A stretch of DNA of 27,178 nt from Vairimorpha ceranae (lineage: Eukaryota; Microsporidia; Nosematidae), in NCBI RefSeq assembly GCF_000988165.1, contig NW_020169352.1, forward strand, positions 1 to 27,178. The letters run 5' to 3'. Below are positions 1 through 9,970 of this stretch, in pieces; position 1 is the stretch's first letter; the number at the start of each line of letters is the position of its first letter. The notes under the pieces are model-generated. The model ran no database searches and was not told where the DNA came from. It saw only the letters and a list, made by a program, of their open reading frames with translations. A program made the position numbers and the translations under genes.

Positions 1-380
1 AATTTTTTACAACTATCTGCTCTTTATCAACGATCTTTAAATTATTACAAAAAAGAAAAAAAACTGCATAAAATGATCAAAAAAACAAACAATCTATTAA
101 TCTAAGTAGGATTAGAAATGAATAAAGACAAATCAGCGACAACTTAATATTTTGCGAACAATACACTTAAAAATAGAATCTTGCAAGGGATGTAAGTATC
201 TTATGATGATAAAACACGTTAGAAAATAACAAAAAATAGAAACTATAGACATTATCCTCGAAAATATTAAGAAAAAATATAAAATTTATGTAGTGTAAAA
301 ATTAACGCAAAAAATCTCCTTTAAGTGCTAAATATATATCATTATCTATAAAAAACACATTGTAAAAGTTATAGACGCCA

Positions 381-1029
381 ACCCGACAAATTTAAATATG
401 TAACAAAATCATTTGTTTAACGCCAATAATATATCGCATAAAACAATAATCTGCCGGCAAAGCGAAAAACTTTACTTGCACAAATGAATTATGTAGGTTA
501 ACAAACAATATCGAAATTTTTAGTGAAAGAATTCTTTTACAGTTCAAAAATAATATCTCAGTACATAGTTATTTTTTAAACAAAGACGGGCAATAATAAT
601 CACAATGAATAAAACATAACACATTTTTCTAAGAATCAGAATTTTCTTGAGGAAAAATAAAACACGTAAACTATTTATATAAATATGTTAGCGAAATTTT
701 TTTAAAAAGACTACCTTTAGTGAAATACATAAATAGTACAATCATTCAAAATTGCATAGACTCTCAGAAGACCCAGTGTTATGTATTAAATTATTAATTT
801 GGCTGAAAAAGGGTAATATCACGGCTAGAGAGGAAGTAGTACTTTGTGCACTACAAAATAGAGACGTGTTTTTGATAAGACAATAAATGTTCTCACTGGT
901 ATGAAATATAAACATAACTCACATGGCGGCAGAATGTTTGTTTATGATTATATAGAAGACACAACAGGACATTTAGAAGTTTTCATCTTTAATTATGTAA
1001 GAACTATTAAACAACCTCAAATATTATAA
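381..1029 (+). mobile_element. Decayed LINE (R2/R4-like), part between reverse transcriptase and endonuclease, copy A, 5' piece
   Basis: This is a broken plus-strand reading made of three frames. One frame (about 381-585) contains the stretch NNNLPAKRKTLLAQMNYVG with several stops. A second frame (737-883) contains WLKKGNITAREEVVLCALQ. A third frame contains RRHN (954-965), followed by a HL-x-LCKNY-like run. The WLKxGNI...LQ linker followed by RRHN is the layout I know from LINEs that carry a restriction-like endonuclease (R2, R4/Dong, NeSL type), where an RHN motif opens the C-terminal endonuclease part. Copy B in this window (17030-18155) has a matching ILRHGNIPARRERSLCYL followed by RRHN. 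The catalytic YADD region is not visible, so this is a 5'-truncated or eroded copy. It cannot be functional. The family name rests on memory of motifs, not on a search. Confidence 0.55.
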
Positions 1030-1189
1030 TTAGATTTTTTTTGGCTTTAGGACTACAATATTGGCAAATAGGAATATTAAAATAATATAGTAATTATAAA
1101 GTTTATAGTTACAACATTTGATTCCTTTACTTTATAAAAATTATAAAATACGTTGAAATAAATGTACATTGTTTTTTTGGAACTTTTTT

Positions 1190-1268
1190 GATATCGACAA
1201 AAATTTATTTTTTGGGTGGCAAAAAAAGGAATATTTTTTTTTGATATCGACAAAAAATTTTATTGAAG
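1190..1268. repeat. Two-copy tandem repeat, period 53 bp
   Basis: GATATCGACAAAAA occurs at 1190 and again at 1243, each in a T-rich context (tttttt before, then a few A residues and TTTATT or TTTTATT after). The second copy overlaps the inner side of the left inverted repeat of the Tc1-like element. This may be a duplicated transposon end or a slipped repeat. Confidence 0.6.
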
Positions 1269-2488
1269 ACTACAAAAAACTTAATTTTTATTTTTTATGA
1301 TACAAAAGTTATCTTCAAGTGAAAAATTTGAAATTAAGGCTTACTTCGAAATGGGCACAAAATAAAAAGAAATTGCAAAAAAAGTTCTCGATGAGTCAAT
1401 CAACTGTGTCTAAACCCACAAAAAAATTAATGAAACAGGACAAATTAAAAGAAAAGGGGATTTGACAGACATTCTTTGCTTTATAAAAATGATTTATTTT
1501 ATTTGAAAAAAATAATAAATACAGATCCAAAAATTGGCAGTATTAAGTTTCTGTGAAACTTAAAAAACAATTAAAAAAGGTATATGTGCTCGATGTATAC
1601 AAAAGCAGTTTTGTAAAACGGTACTACATGGCAGGATTGCATTTTGTTGGAAAGCATTCTGCTTCTTGACTACATTGTAACGAAGACCAAACATTGTAAC
1701 AACAATCTATTTGTTATCGTGAATTGATCTGAAACTGTGCTTCAGAAAAAAACATATAAACGTAACTTTAATCAATTAACATTTAATTTAAATGACAACA
1801 CATTTAAAAACCCACTTTTGTCTAAAAAGCATATTTTTAAAAGAAAATAATTGATAAGCAAGCATGCTATTCTGATCAAAAATGGAATAAATATTTTCTA
1901 GTGATCAAAAAAAATAAACTTATTTAACTTTGATAAAAGTGTTTATGTGCGAAAAAAAGTTGCCTAAAGATATAATAAAAAACTTTAAACTCACAATAAG
2001 ACATCTAGGTGGTAGTATCATTATTTGATCATGTTTTTTGAGTGCTAAGCATCGAAAAATATGTATAGCTGATGGTATAATGAATAACAAGCATACTGTA
2101 GAATTTTAGACACATATCTTGAGGCTTTTGAAAAAAAAGCTAAAATTAAAAAGTTATATTTGTAGCAAGATAATAATCTGAAATGTACAAGTAAATGTAT
2201 TACAAATTATTTGACAGATAAAAAAATTATAACTTTAGAATGCCTTGCACAATCTCCAGACATGAATCTTGTATGAAAATTTAGGGTATATTTTTAAGGT
2301 AAAAGTAGGAAAAAGAAAACCAAAAAAAATAAATGAATTAAAGAAATGTGTTAAAGAGGAGTGGAATTAAATAAATGTTAAAATGTGTAAGAATCTGGCA
2401 TAGAGCATGAACAGTAGAAGTAATAAATTATTAAGAGCGAAAGGTGGATATACTAATTTTTAAAAAAAATATTTATTTTTTTTGCCAA
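1216..2488 (+). mobile_element. Decayed Tc1/mariner-type DNA transposon
   Basis: The inverted ends are GTGGCAAAAAAAGGAATATT (from 1216) and, on the opposite strand, GTTGGCAAAAAAAATAAATA (ending near 2488). The element is about 1.27 kb, a normal size for this superfamily. The transposase begins at the ATG at 1297 with MIQKLSSSEKFEIKAYFEMG, followed by a helix-turn-helix-like stretch (KEIAKKV...KINETGQIKRKG) typical of the DNA-binding part. The catalytic half is readable near the end: QDNN (about 2165-2176), then LECLAQSPDMNLV (about 2233-2272), matching the Tc1 D...E box usually written QDNxPxHxS...WPxxSPDxNPIE, and finally LLRAKGGYTNF just before the right end. Many stops and frameshifts make it inactive. 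The second-half match is strong. The exact ends and target duplication are less certain. Confidence 0.85.
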
Positions 2489-2582
2489 CTTTTTTTCTAT
2501 TAAACTAATAAAAGCATTGTGTTTGCGTGATAAATAAAATTAATTACTAAAGCAGTTTTAAATTTTTGTACGTTTTTTTAAA

Positions 2583-3110
2583 TTGGAAACAATTTGTCAC
2601 ACTATAAAATTTGTTATTGCAAAATTTAATATATCCCTTTTTTTGTTACTGCTGTTTATCGCTACTGAAAATATAAAAACCAAAATGGATACAAGAATAC
2701 ATATAGGAACTAGAAAAAAGGAGGTAATAATTGTAGAAGTAAGAATAACAGCTTTTGAAAATTTAAGGACGTTAGAAGAGGAGAAGAAACATAAATATGC
2801 TTTACTTGCTAATCAAAATAAATCTCATCGTGAAAATAAAAACAAAATTATAGATTATGTGATGACTTTGAGATGAAATGTAAGCCAATTTTAACAAGAA
2901 ATATAAAAAAACCGAAACTTGACGATAGAATCGAGACTCTGTTTTAAACTAAAGTATTTAGACAGGCGGTAAAAAGCCTGTTTAAAGACATTAAAAAGTA
3001 CCACAGAAGAAAACGACTACGTTGAAACGGCTTTGGAGCAGTAAACTTAAAGCATTAAGACAAAGTATTATTTAAAGTCATTTGTGCTAGTGAAAAAGTA
3101 AAACGATACT
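2583..3110 (+). mobile_element. Decayed LINE endonuclease tail, copy A, 3' piece
   Basis: An open frame at 2583-2876 (first ATG codon at 2684) carries KKEVIIVEVRITAFENL and then EEEKKHKYALLAN, followed by IIDYVMTLR and a stop. The same order occurs in copy B (PDLVAIDKKN, LIIEIGI, SEKLRNYNVL, IPYVIVWE) and copy C (TEVGVTSIDI, ERKRKYELLANELS). In R2-type LINEs the C-terminal restriction-like endonuclease has a PD...(D/E)xV core, and the IIVEV run fits its second half; the PD pair itself is lost here (MDTRIHIG). After the stop, the frame continues with more stops to about 3110. It lies on the same strand and in the right order to be the missing 3' part of the piece at 381-1029. It is not a host gene despite its 97 open codons. 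Confidence 0.65.
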
Positions 3111-3681
3111 TTTTACATATTTAATTAAATCTATAAAAAGTATAATTTTTTAACAATTCACATATATTGTATAGAAATTATAAGTCTTATTTAGTATTTA
3201 TAAAATTTTACTGCTTCGATAATCAAAATTTGTATTTATCATAAAATATGTATTTTTAAGACATTTCAGAATTGTATCTTAACTATTTGACAATAATTAA
3301 ATTCTTTTGCGATATTTCAGATTTGTTTTTTCATTTTTTGACTATAAAATATATTGTAATGCACCTAAATTTTGGTTTATAAAGAAATATTTTTTAATAG
3401 ACTTTTTATCAAATAGCTTTGAATTTATTTATTTTTTATTATGTTTTTATAGTATTACAGCCACTATAAATATTTAAAGTGCAATAGTTAATTAAAAAAA
3501 TTTCTATCCTTCTGTAATTACAATAAGGAATAATAAATATTTATAATAAAGAAATGACATGTGTTAAAAAATACCACAGTTTTTTTTACATTTATTTATT
3601 ATTTTTAGCTTCTTAATTTTCAAAAATTTTAATATATATTTTTTGTAATAATTGATTTTTTTTATTATGGTTATGGTCTAA
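3111..3681. other. AT-rich spacer
   Basis: Long A and T runs with no open frame of note and no recognisable RNA gene on either strand. It separates the LINE tail from Merlin-like remnant 1. I see nothing in it that I can support. Confidence 0.6.
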
Positions 3682-4645
3682 TTTTTAGTTTAGGAAGCCC
3701 CCCTTTTATATAAATAGATAAATAAAATTTTTTAAACCTAAATTTTACAATTCAATAGAAAGATCAAAGTAACAATTTTATTAAAGTTTTAAAATAACAA
3801 TTTTTATGGTTTCTACGCAATATAAAACGTGATAAATATGGCAATATCATGACATTGGATTTACATCAAGATGGTACTTGCTGTTTAATTGCTGCCCAAT
3901 TCCCTTCTATAATATTGATAATTATTAAGTTTGTTAAATTCGTACAGAAAAGATCGTGATTTATTGTAACGTACTTTTTCATATAGGTTTTAACTTTACT
4001 ATGCCCCTTCCAGCAATCTGAATAGACAACAAATTCTTTTTTTATAAATTTTTCCAGTGATAAAAAGGATCTATTAGGAACAGGAAATTAAATAGTTATA
4101 CGATAAGTGTTTATTTTAACCATTACAGAAACCAAAACACCACCGAATACATGTCCTCTGTGATATTTATGTTTCCTAAATTTACTTTATTAAGTTCTAT
4201 AATTATATCTAATCTACCTAAATAATTATCTTTTTTCTGTAAGTATTTAAGATGCAGCTTTTATTTCGATATACTATTTCTAAGATATTTGTTATCAAGA
4301 AAAACCTTACACGTAAACTTTAGAAATATGTAATGGATTAAGCTTTTCTTTCTATAAATTAACAACTTTTAGATTAAAAAATAATCAATCTTTCGTCTTT
4401 TAAAAGTGGTATTACTAAACAAACTTCTTTCAGCACCATATTTTTTATCTTTGCAACAAGCTTTATTTTGTTTACATAAAACGCAATTTAACATCTTTCC
4501 CACACTGTTAAAAGTTCTTCAAAAAAAAGTTTTTTTATAACTTCGTAAATTTTTTTAGATTTTCTTCAATCCGCATTTAGAGTTTGGGGCTAACAAATTT
4601 AATATAATTTATTTTTATAAAATAGAGGGCCTCAACTTAAAAAGT
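3682..4645 (-). mobile_element. Merlin/IS1595-like (ISXO2 transposase) remnant 1
   Basis: Minus-strand transposase fragments run from about 4470 down to 3840. Visible in order are an N-terminal Cys-rich piece starting MLNCVLCKQNKACC, GHVFGGVLVSV, VYSDCWKGHSKV, and NIIEGNWAAIKQQVPS. DCWKG and (T/I)IEGNW are hallmark blocks of ISXO2-type DDE transposases, carrying the second Asp and the final Glu; both are kept here, while the first Asp block is eroded. Possible imperfect terminal repeats are TTTTTAGTTTAGGAAGCCCC at 3684 and, inverted, CTTTTTAAGTTGAGGCCCTC ending near 4645, giving about 0.96 kb, close to the other three copies. Frameshifts and stops make it inactive. The transposase call is firm; the ends are tentative. 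Confidence 0.75.
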
Positions 4646-5050
4646 CTTATGGTTAAGTATTACAAATATCTAAAAAATTTTTGGTAAAATTTAATTGAAT
4701 TAACCATACTGAAAATATATTTCTAATGTATTGTTGGTTATTCGTTTATTGAGTTTATTGCCCACACGCCAGTTAGTCTTTTGGCCGTGGTGTTGCTTCT
4801 TGAAATGGTTAATTGTTTGGTTATTTAATTCTTTCATTCTCATCAAAATATAGTTTCTTAAATATTTTTTAGTTAGGACATTGTTTGAGTTTTAACCAAT
4901 AACTGTAATTTAGTATCAGCATGAGACATGGGGGATACTACATAAATACAACGACCTTATAGATTTAATATAAATAAGAGGAATGGAACCATTTGTTTTT
5001 AATAGAAACAATTTTTTAATTTTTATTGATTTTTACCATAAATAATAAAT
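4646..5050. other. Spacer upstream of gene A
   Basis: A mildly less AT-rich patch (about 4755-4810) is followed by A/T runs up to the start of gene A. No convincing frame or RNA was found. It presumably includes the gene A promoter, but no TATA-like box can be picked out in DNA this AT-rich. Confidence 0.5.
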
Positions 5051-5053
5051 TTA

Positions 5054-5057
5054 CCCC
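5054..5057 (+). promoter_or_regulatory. CCC-type start signal of gene A
   Basis: CCCC lies 5 nt before the ATG at 5063, in the context TTTACCCCATAAAATG. A C-triplet directly upstream of the start codon is a recognised microsporidian transcription/start signal. The same arrangement is seen at genes B and D. It fixes the start codon choice. In DNA this poor in C, a CCCC at this exact place is unlikely to be chance. Confidence 0.65.
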
Positions 5058-5062
5058 ATAAA

Positions 5063-6706
5063 ATGTTTTTTTACGTTATATTGAATTATGCATCAATCAT
5101 AACAAATTCTGATATCAAAGATTTAAACATTACAGAAGAACAATATTCTCACAACAGTAACAATTTGCCCACATTTACGTCGGAGAGAAACTATTTTGTT
5201 TCATTATCACAACAAAGTTCTAACGTTAAATATAAAGTCTGCACGGAAGAGGCTTTAAGCAGGAATACAAAAATGAAATTTTTAGATATCGAAAATTTGT
5301 CTAAACAAGACGATCAACTGAATCAAGAAAATTTTGATTCGTTTTTAATTTTAAGTAAAGATTTTGATACTTCTTGTTGTTTTAAAGACAGTATAGGACC
5401 CTGTGACACCAATAAATTGAATAATATTTCTGAAAATTCAATATCAATAAGTAGTGTATGTAAAGATGCAAATAAGACTCGTTGTGATAATTTAAACAAT
5501 ATTGATTTTTCTACCGATTATTTTAATAATATATTATTAAATGATACTGATGTATTTTTTAACCAAGGATCGATAGTTGAAAGTAGCGATTCTGATGAAC
5601 CCTTTTTTGATAATGTCAAAAATTTATCTGATGATGATAGAGGTGACACTTTGATAGAACAACATTCTTATATTTATGGTGATAATGACATTGATTTTCA
5701 AAATGATGAAAAGTTGAATCTTGAAAGTTTATTTCCTATAAGTGATAGTATAAACAATTACATAAATTCTGATTTGGATAGACGTGATCATAATCAAAAT
5801 CCTCAATGTTCAACGGATTACTATTTTCAATACAATGATAAAATGAATAAAGAAAACATAGAAGCTGACAATGCAAGCCTTGATACGGAGATTATTAATT
5901 TTCCTGATGATTGTTGTTTAAATAAAAAAGTAAAAATTTTAGACAAAAACGTAAAAAAGAAAAGTAATAACTTTGCTAGTAGTTTAAATTCAGATAATTC
6001 ATTTTCTAATTTTGAGGAGAATATAACTGATGTAAAAGACCAAAAAGGCGATGATATTGTTTTTGCTTCTGAATCAAATAATGACGATTTTTTTGCTGTA
6101 AATTCACTGCAAAACAATTTACACATAATTTTAGTTAAAAATCAACAGAAATTTTGTGTAATCCGCGAAAATTTTTTTTCGAATGTATATAAACATGTTA
6201 AAACGGATTTTATATCTTTTAATTTTGTTAAAAATCATAAATATTGTACTATGCGACGCAATATTAGAGAACACTTTGCAAAATTGTCAAAATGCCTTTT
6301 TAAAGATTTTGATAGCAGAATTACGGCCTCCGTAACTTTAAATCTTCCAAATAATATTAAACATTTAATAATAGAAAATATTGAGTTTTATAAATGTATT
6401 GTTAAATTTGTTATTGATTTAAAGAGTTATATAAAAATGTCTAAATATGGTTTCTGTGGTACAGTATATAACTTAAAATTGACGAAGTACATTGTTGAAG
6501 ATATTATAGCTTTATTTGATACAACAATAAAGAATATTTATGAAGTGTGTATGGATAATAAATTTTTTGGAAGTGAGTTGGCCCATGATATAAAGAAAGT
6601 TATTATAATTCTTAAATCGGAGATTATTTTATTAAATAATCGACTCGAATATATTTATATTCATATAAAAAAATTTGCGGGATTTTTGGATGCTATAAAG
6701 CAATAA
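5063..6706 (+). CDS. Gene A: predicted secreted, acidic Asn-rich protein with a C-terminal domain shared with gene B
   Basis: Product unrecognised, 547 aa. The start is fixed by the upstream CCCC. Residues 2-14 (FFYVILNYASIIT) are hydrophobic and could be a short signal peptide. Residues about 20-362 are low-complexity, acidic and rich in Asn and Ser (runs such as DDDRGD and SSDSDEP). A basic cluster at 288-300 (KKVKILDKNVKKK) resembles a bipartite nuclear localisation signal. Residues 363-547 form the ordered part: FFSNV (371-375), KNHKY, LNLPNNIKHLI, a helix EFYKCIVKFVIDLKSYIK, then KYGFC (Cys 465), NKFFGS and a final FLD. These blocks recur in gene B in the same order and spacing. No membrane segment is seen in the mature part. 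The stop codon overlaps an AATAAA, a possible polyadenylation signal. A secreted, lineage-specific protein is inferred; no enzymatic motif is visible. Confidence 0.9.
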   Translation: MFFYVILNYASIITNSDIKDLNITEEQYSHNSNNLPTFTSERNYFVSLSQQSSNVKYKVCTEEALSRNTKMKFLDIENLSKQDDQLNQENFDSFLILSKDFDTSCCFKDSIGPCDTNKLNNISENSISISSVCKDANKTRCDNLNNIDFSTDYFNNILLNDTDVFFNQGSIVESSDSDEPFFDNVKNLSDDDRGDTLIEQHSYIYGDNDIDFQNDEKLNLESLFPISDSINNYINSDLDRRDHNQNPQCSTDYYFQYNDKMNKENIEADNASLDTEIINFPDDCCLNKKVKILDKNVKKKSNNFASSLNSDNSFSNFEENITDVKDQKGDDIVFASESNNDDFFAVNSLQNNLHIILVKNQQKFCVIRENFFSNVYKHVKTDFISFNFVKNHKYCTMRRNIREHFAKLSKCLFKDFDSRITASVTLNLPNNIKHLIIENIEFYKCIVKFVIDLKSYIKMSKYGFCGTVYNLKLTKYIVEDIIALFDTTIKNIYEVCMDNKFFGSELAHDIKKVIIILKSEIILLNNRLEYIYIHIKKFAGFLDAIKQ

Positions 6707-7888
6707 ATTATTTTAAACAATAATATTGTACGTAATTTTAATCTTATTTAATTTTGTTAAGGGATGCTTAAAATAATTTTAAAATTTAGTCATTATCATG
6801 CTTATAAACAGATAAAAACGGGCTTAACTAAAAAATATTCTTAAGCATTCTATTATCGTTTATTTTAACCATCTAAAATAATTTTATAATATTAAATCAT
6901 TTCATTTTAAAAGATTCTACATGTAGAAGAAAAACAACATAAATTTTCTTATAAAATTTAAAATGTGTAACAATTAAAAGAATTAATATATGAAAAATAA
7001 TAAGATTAATATTATAATTAAATACCTGTTATAGGAAAATCAAAGCAACATATTTTTTTTATTTTTTAAATTTCGATTTAAAATAATTAATTACATATAA
7101 TTACACATCTTTATTAGAATATTAAAATATGTATGGTTTTTTGGTATCAGAATAAAAAATTTTTTTTTGCCCAGCTAGCAAACAGATTAACGTTGACAAA
7201 AAAACAATATTTTTATTTTTTATTTTTTTCTAGATGTAAAAATTTAATCATTTTTTTTTTGATTAAATATAAATATAAAAAATATTATTAAAAAGTTATT
7301 ATTTTTTTCTCAAGATAAAAAATAGTAGTAAATAATACAAAAGTTTTTTTTTATTTTATAAACTAAAGTCACATAAAATTGTTGGGCTAAAGTTGAAAGA
7401 GAATATTGTATGTTATAAGATAATATAGAAAGGGTGTTTTTTTTACATAAAATCTATAATTTTATCTATATTATGTGTTATAGAAAAAACAAATAAATAC
7501 ATTTTTAGTACCGTTTTGGGGGTTAAATAATTATGCTAATTTATAGTTAAATGGTTTTAATATGTTTTATGTAAAATATTAAACACTATATTTATCTACA
7601 TTAGATAATTTGTAAAAATTAAGTAATCTATATTTTTATAAAATTTTGCTTCTATGTTAATTTTATTGTAAAAAATAAATGTAATGCTTTTTAATGCACA
7701 AGACCCAAAGTTCATTTAGCAAACCAGTTTAAATTTATCGATAATTAATGCTATTTAAATGAATTAACAATAAATTATACCTAATGCAAATAAGCAGGAG
7801 CCTATTTACTGCTTTATAATCTTTAAAATACTTTCTTGTAATTATACTACATAATGAAAATATAAATGTAAGATTAAAACTACCCACA
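6707..7888. other. AT-rich spacer between gene A and Merlin-like remnant 2
   Basis: Mostly A/T runs. It contains one perfect 14-bp palindrome (6915-6928). No frame or RNA gene can be supported on either strand. Confidence 0.55.
6915..6928. repeat. 14-bp perfect palindrome
   Basis: TTCTACATGTAGAA reads the same on both strands, about 210 bp downstream of gene A. It could be a protein-binding site or an RNA hairpin, but such short palindromes also arise by chance in AT-rich DNA. Confidence 0.5.
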
Positions 7889-8914
7889 ATTGCACGATTT
7901 TTGATATACCCCTTAAAAGTAGTTATTATTCTCTATTTTTCAACTTACAAACATAAAAAAAATGATCAAGCAATAAAATTTATTCATATTTAAACGTTGT
8001 AGTTAAATAAATGAGATCTTCCAGCATAGTAAGAGAGTTATTTCTAGATAACATAAACTTGAGAAATAAAGATTAATTAAAAAAGAAGGATGATTTCTAA
8101 AGCCAAAATATTCTTTTTTATACTTGACCAGTTGCCTTCTATTGTATTATAATGTACACCTATCTGCTAATTTTAAACTAAACGGAGTGATTAACAGTTT
8201 TGTGTTTAAAAATATAATCACCAATGCTGCAATAGGCTTTCCAACAATATGAGTATAAATTGCTATGTATTTTTACTCTCTTCTTAAGTATTGATAACAG
8301 TGTTTTTTTATCTCTTTTCTCAACCTTTTTGACTACTATTCTTCTATTGTGTCTATCTACAACACCTAACACCCAGACACTCACAACACTATGTCCCCTG
8401 TTGTATTTTGTCTTCTTAAATTTAGACTAATCAATTTCTACAACATGTCCATTGTCCCCTATGCATAGAGTTTCTAGATACCTTTTAAAAAAAGGCTTTT
8501 CATATAATTTTTTTGCAATAAGAAAAATTGCCGTTTAGATAAGCCTGTTTGTTAAAATATAACTGATATATAAGAAAAATTTTATAAAAAAATACCACAG
8601 ATTATCAACTTTACAATAGGGATGTTTCTATTTTTCAAAATAGTAAGCTTAAATATAGAATGTCTATATTTGCGGTACTTTTCAGTACATCAAACCATAA
8701 TATCTAAACATAACAGTATTGGTGCCTTACATCTGAAACCCTTCTTGCTAATTTCAGAATTTAAATTAAATTCAACTTTATTTATCTTCATCATCATTTT
8801 AAAGGGTATTTTAAAAAAATTTTAACAATTTTATGCTTGTTTATTTTTTTTGTGTTTGTAATAAAAAAATGAGGGATAGACTTATTGTTTTAGATATGAC
8901 AAAAATCGTGCAAT
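7889..8914 (-). mobile_element. Merlin/IS1595-like (ISXO2 transposase) remnant 2
   Basis: A 15-bp perfect inverted repeat, ATTGCACGATTTTTG at 7889-7903 and its complement at 8900-8914, bounds 1026 bp. Inside, the minus strand encodes transposase: GHVVEID-x-SKF (first Asp block, one stop), SVWVLGVVDRHNRRIVVKK (8328-8384), then YSYCWKAY where the usual second Asp of the SDCWKGY block is Tyr, and HKTVNHSV (about 8180-8203). The final Glu block is eroded. The longest undamaged stretch is 8178-8384 (68 codons). Loss of the second Asp and the stops mean it is dead. The transposase reading is strong because several family blocks occur in order; matched perfect ends of about 1 kb spacing support the boundaries. 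Confidence 0.85.
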
Positions 8915-9778
8915 CATAAAAAATTTTCTCCTTTATTTTTATAAACTTTTTGTAAACTCGATTGTGAGATCTTTTAAAAGAAAAGAAAGAAAAGTTCAAT
9001 ATCCTTTTCATACTAAAAGTTAATGACTATACTTTAAAAAAATTTTATTTAGAAAATCTGAAGCTTTTTAATGCTTCATATTAATTTAATTAAAATGTTT
9101 TAATAAATAAAAATTTTAAAAATTATTTTTGTAAAAAGTAATCATAAGGGCTATTATTAAATATAAAAGTAGCAAATTTCTATTTGTTTGTTTCGTTTAA
9201 ATCAAAATTTTTATATTGATAAAATTTCCGTTTTCTTCTCGCATAGTTTTTTTATAAAAAAAATTATATGTCTAATTTTACTTTCGATAATCTTATTCAA
9301 AAACAATTTTTAGTCTTGTAATATTTACAGATTCTTGTGATAAAAATTAAAGTATTAAAACACAAGTTTCTTTTTTTGAACTAGTATAAGTTTTTGTTAA
9401 ATTTTTTAGGCAATTAGTAAAAAGGTAGTTTTTAAATAAAAATTTATATTGCACCGTTCACAGTTCTACAGAGTTTAAAAAAAGAAATCAAGCAAAAAAA
9501 TTAAAAAGTTTTTTAGAAAATAAACTTATATTTTTAACTTGTAAATTTTGTTTAACATTAAAATTTATAAATAAGTTTTTTTAAAAAATTTTAACTTTGT
9601 GCTCTTTAGGCAACTCAGTCGTTAAATATCTTTATTAGATTTATTTATTAAAATTCTAAATATAAATTGCTAAATCATACATAATGCATACAATCTCTTG
9701 CAAGACAAAGAAATTTATAACAAAGAGTCTTGTAGGAAAAAAGTCATTTATTCAAATTATTAAATTTTATGATACATG
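8915..9778. other. AT-rich spacer
   Basis: A/T-dominated, with no frame or RNA gene I can support. It joins Merlin-like remnant 2 to the broken frame at 9779. Confidence 0.5.
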
Positions 9779-9970
9779 TTACTCTAGTAGATCTAATACA
9801 ACAAGTACTTTTTCGTTTAGAGTAATTTTGTAAAAACGGCTGTCATTTCTAATTACAACACAACTTGCTATCAAGCAGTAACTGCGACACTTTAAAGGAA
9901 TAAAGTGTCATTTTTTAAGTCCTTTTCTCGATTTTGTTGCTAACCAACTTGTTTTATTTGTTAAGCCCAT
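9779..9970 (-). pseudogene. Broken coding fragment, unrecognised, one in-frame stop
   Basis: On the minus strand, from an ATG at 9968-9970, the frame reads MGLTNKTSWLATKSRKGLKK, then TGA (9908-9910), then continues in the same frame as HFIPLKCRSYCLIASCVVI and on to VLVVLDLLE before a stop at 9779. The frame is also open upstream of the ATG. Its composition is less AT-rich and more protein-like than its surroundings, which argues for a former coding region with one nonsense change. I do not recognise the family. A transposon or a lost host gene are equally possible. Confidence 0.35.
9886..9909. repeat. 9-bp perfect hairpin followed by a T-run
   Basis: GACACTTTA (9886-9894), a 6-nt loop, TAAAGTGTC (9901-9909), then ATTTTTT on the plus strand. 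It looks like a terminator hairpin but lies inside the broken minus-strand frame, so it may be incidental. Confidence 0.5.

Noticed and set aside
862..1029. An open stretch reading GGRMFVYDYIEDTTGHLEVF that resembles an OB-fold of DNA polymerase III or RPA type
   Set aside because: A neighbouring frame over the same bases reads LYRRHNRTFRSFHL, the RHN block of the LINE endonuclease, in the right place after WLKKGNI. The OB-like reading is an out-of-frame coincidence.
5827..6126. Minus-strand open frame of 99 codons inside gene A
   Set aside because: It is antisense to the acidic low-complexity region of gene A and reads as Phe/Leu/Ser-rich sequence, the usual shadow of Asn/Lys/Glu-rich codons.
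8622..8825. Plus-strand open frame of 67 codons
   Set aside because: It lies inside Merlin-like remnant 2, antisense to the eroded N-terminal part of the transposase; it has no start signal and no known motif.
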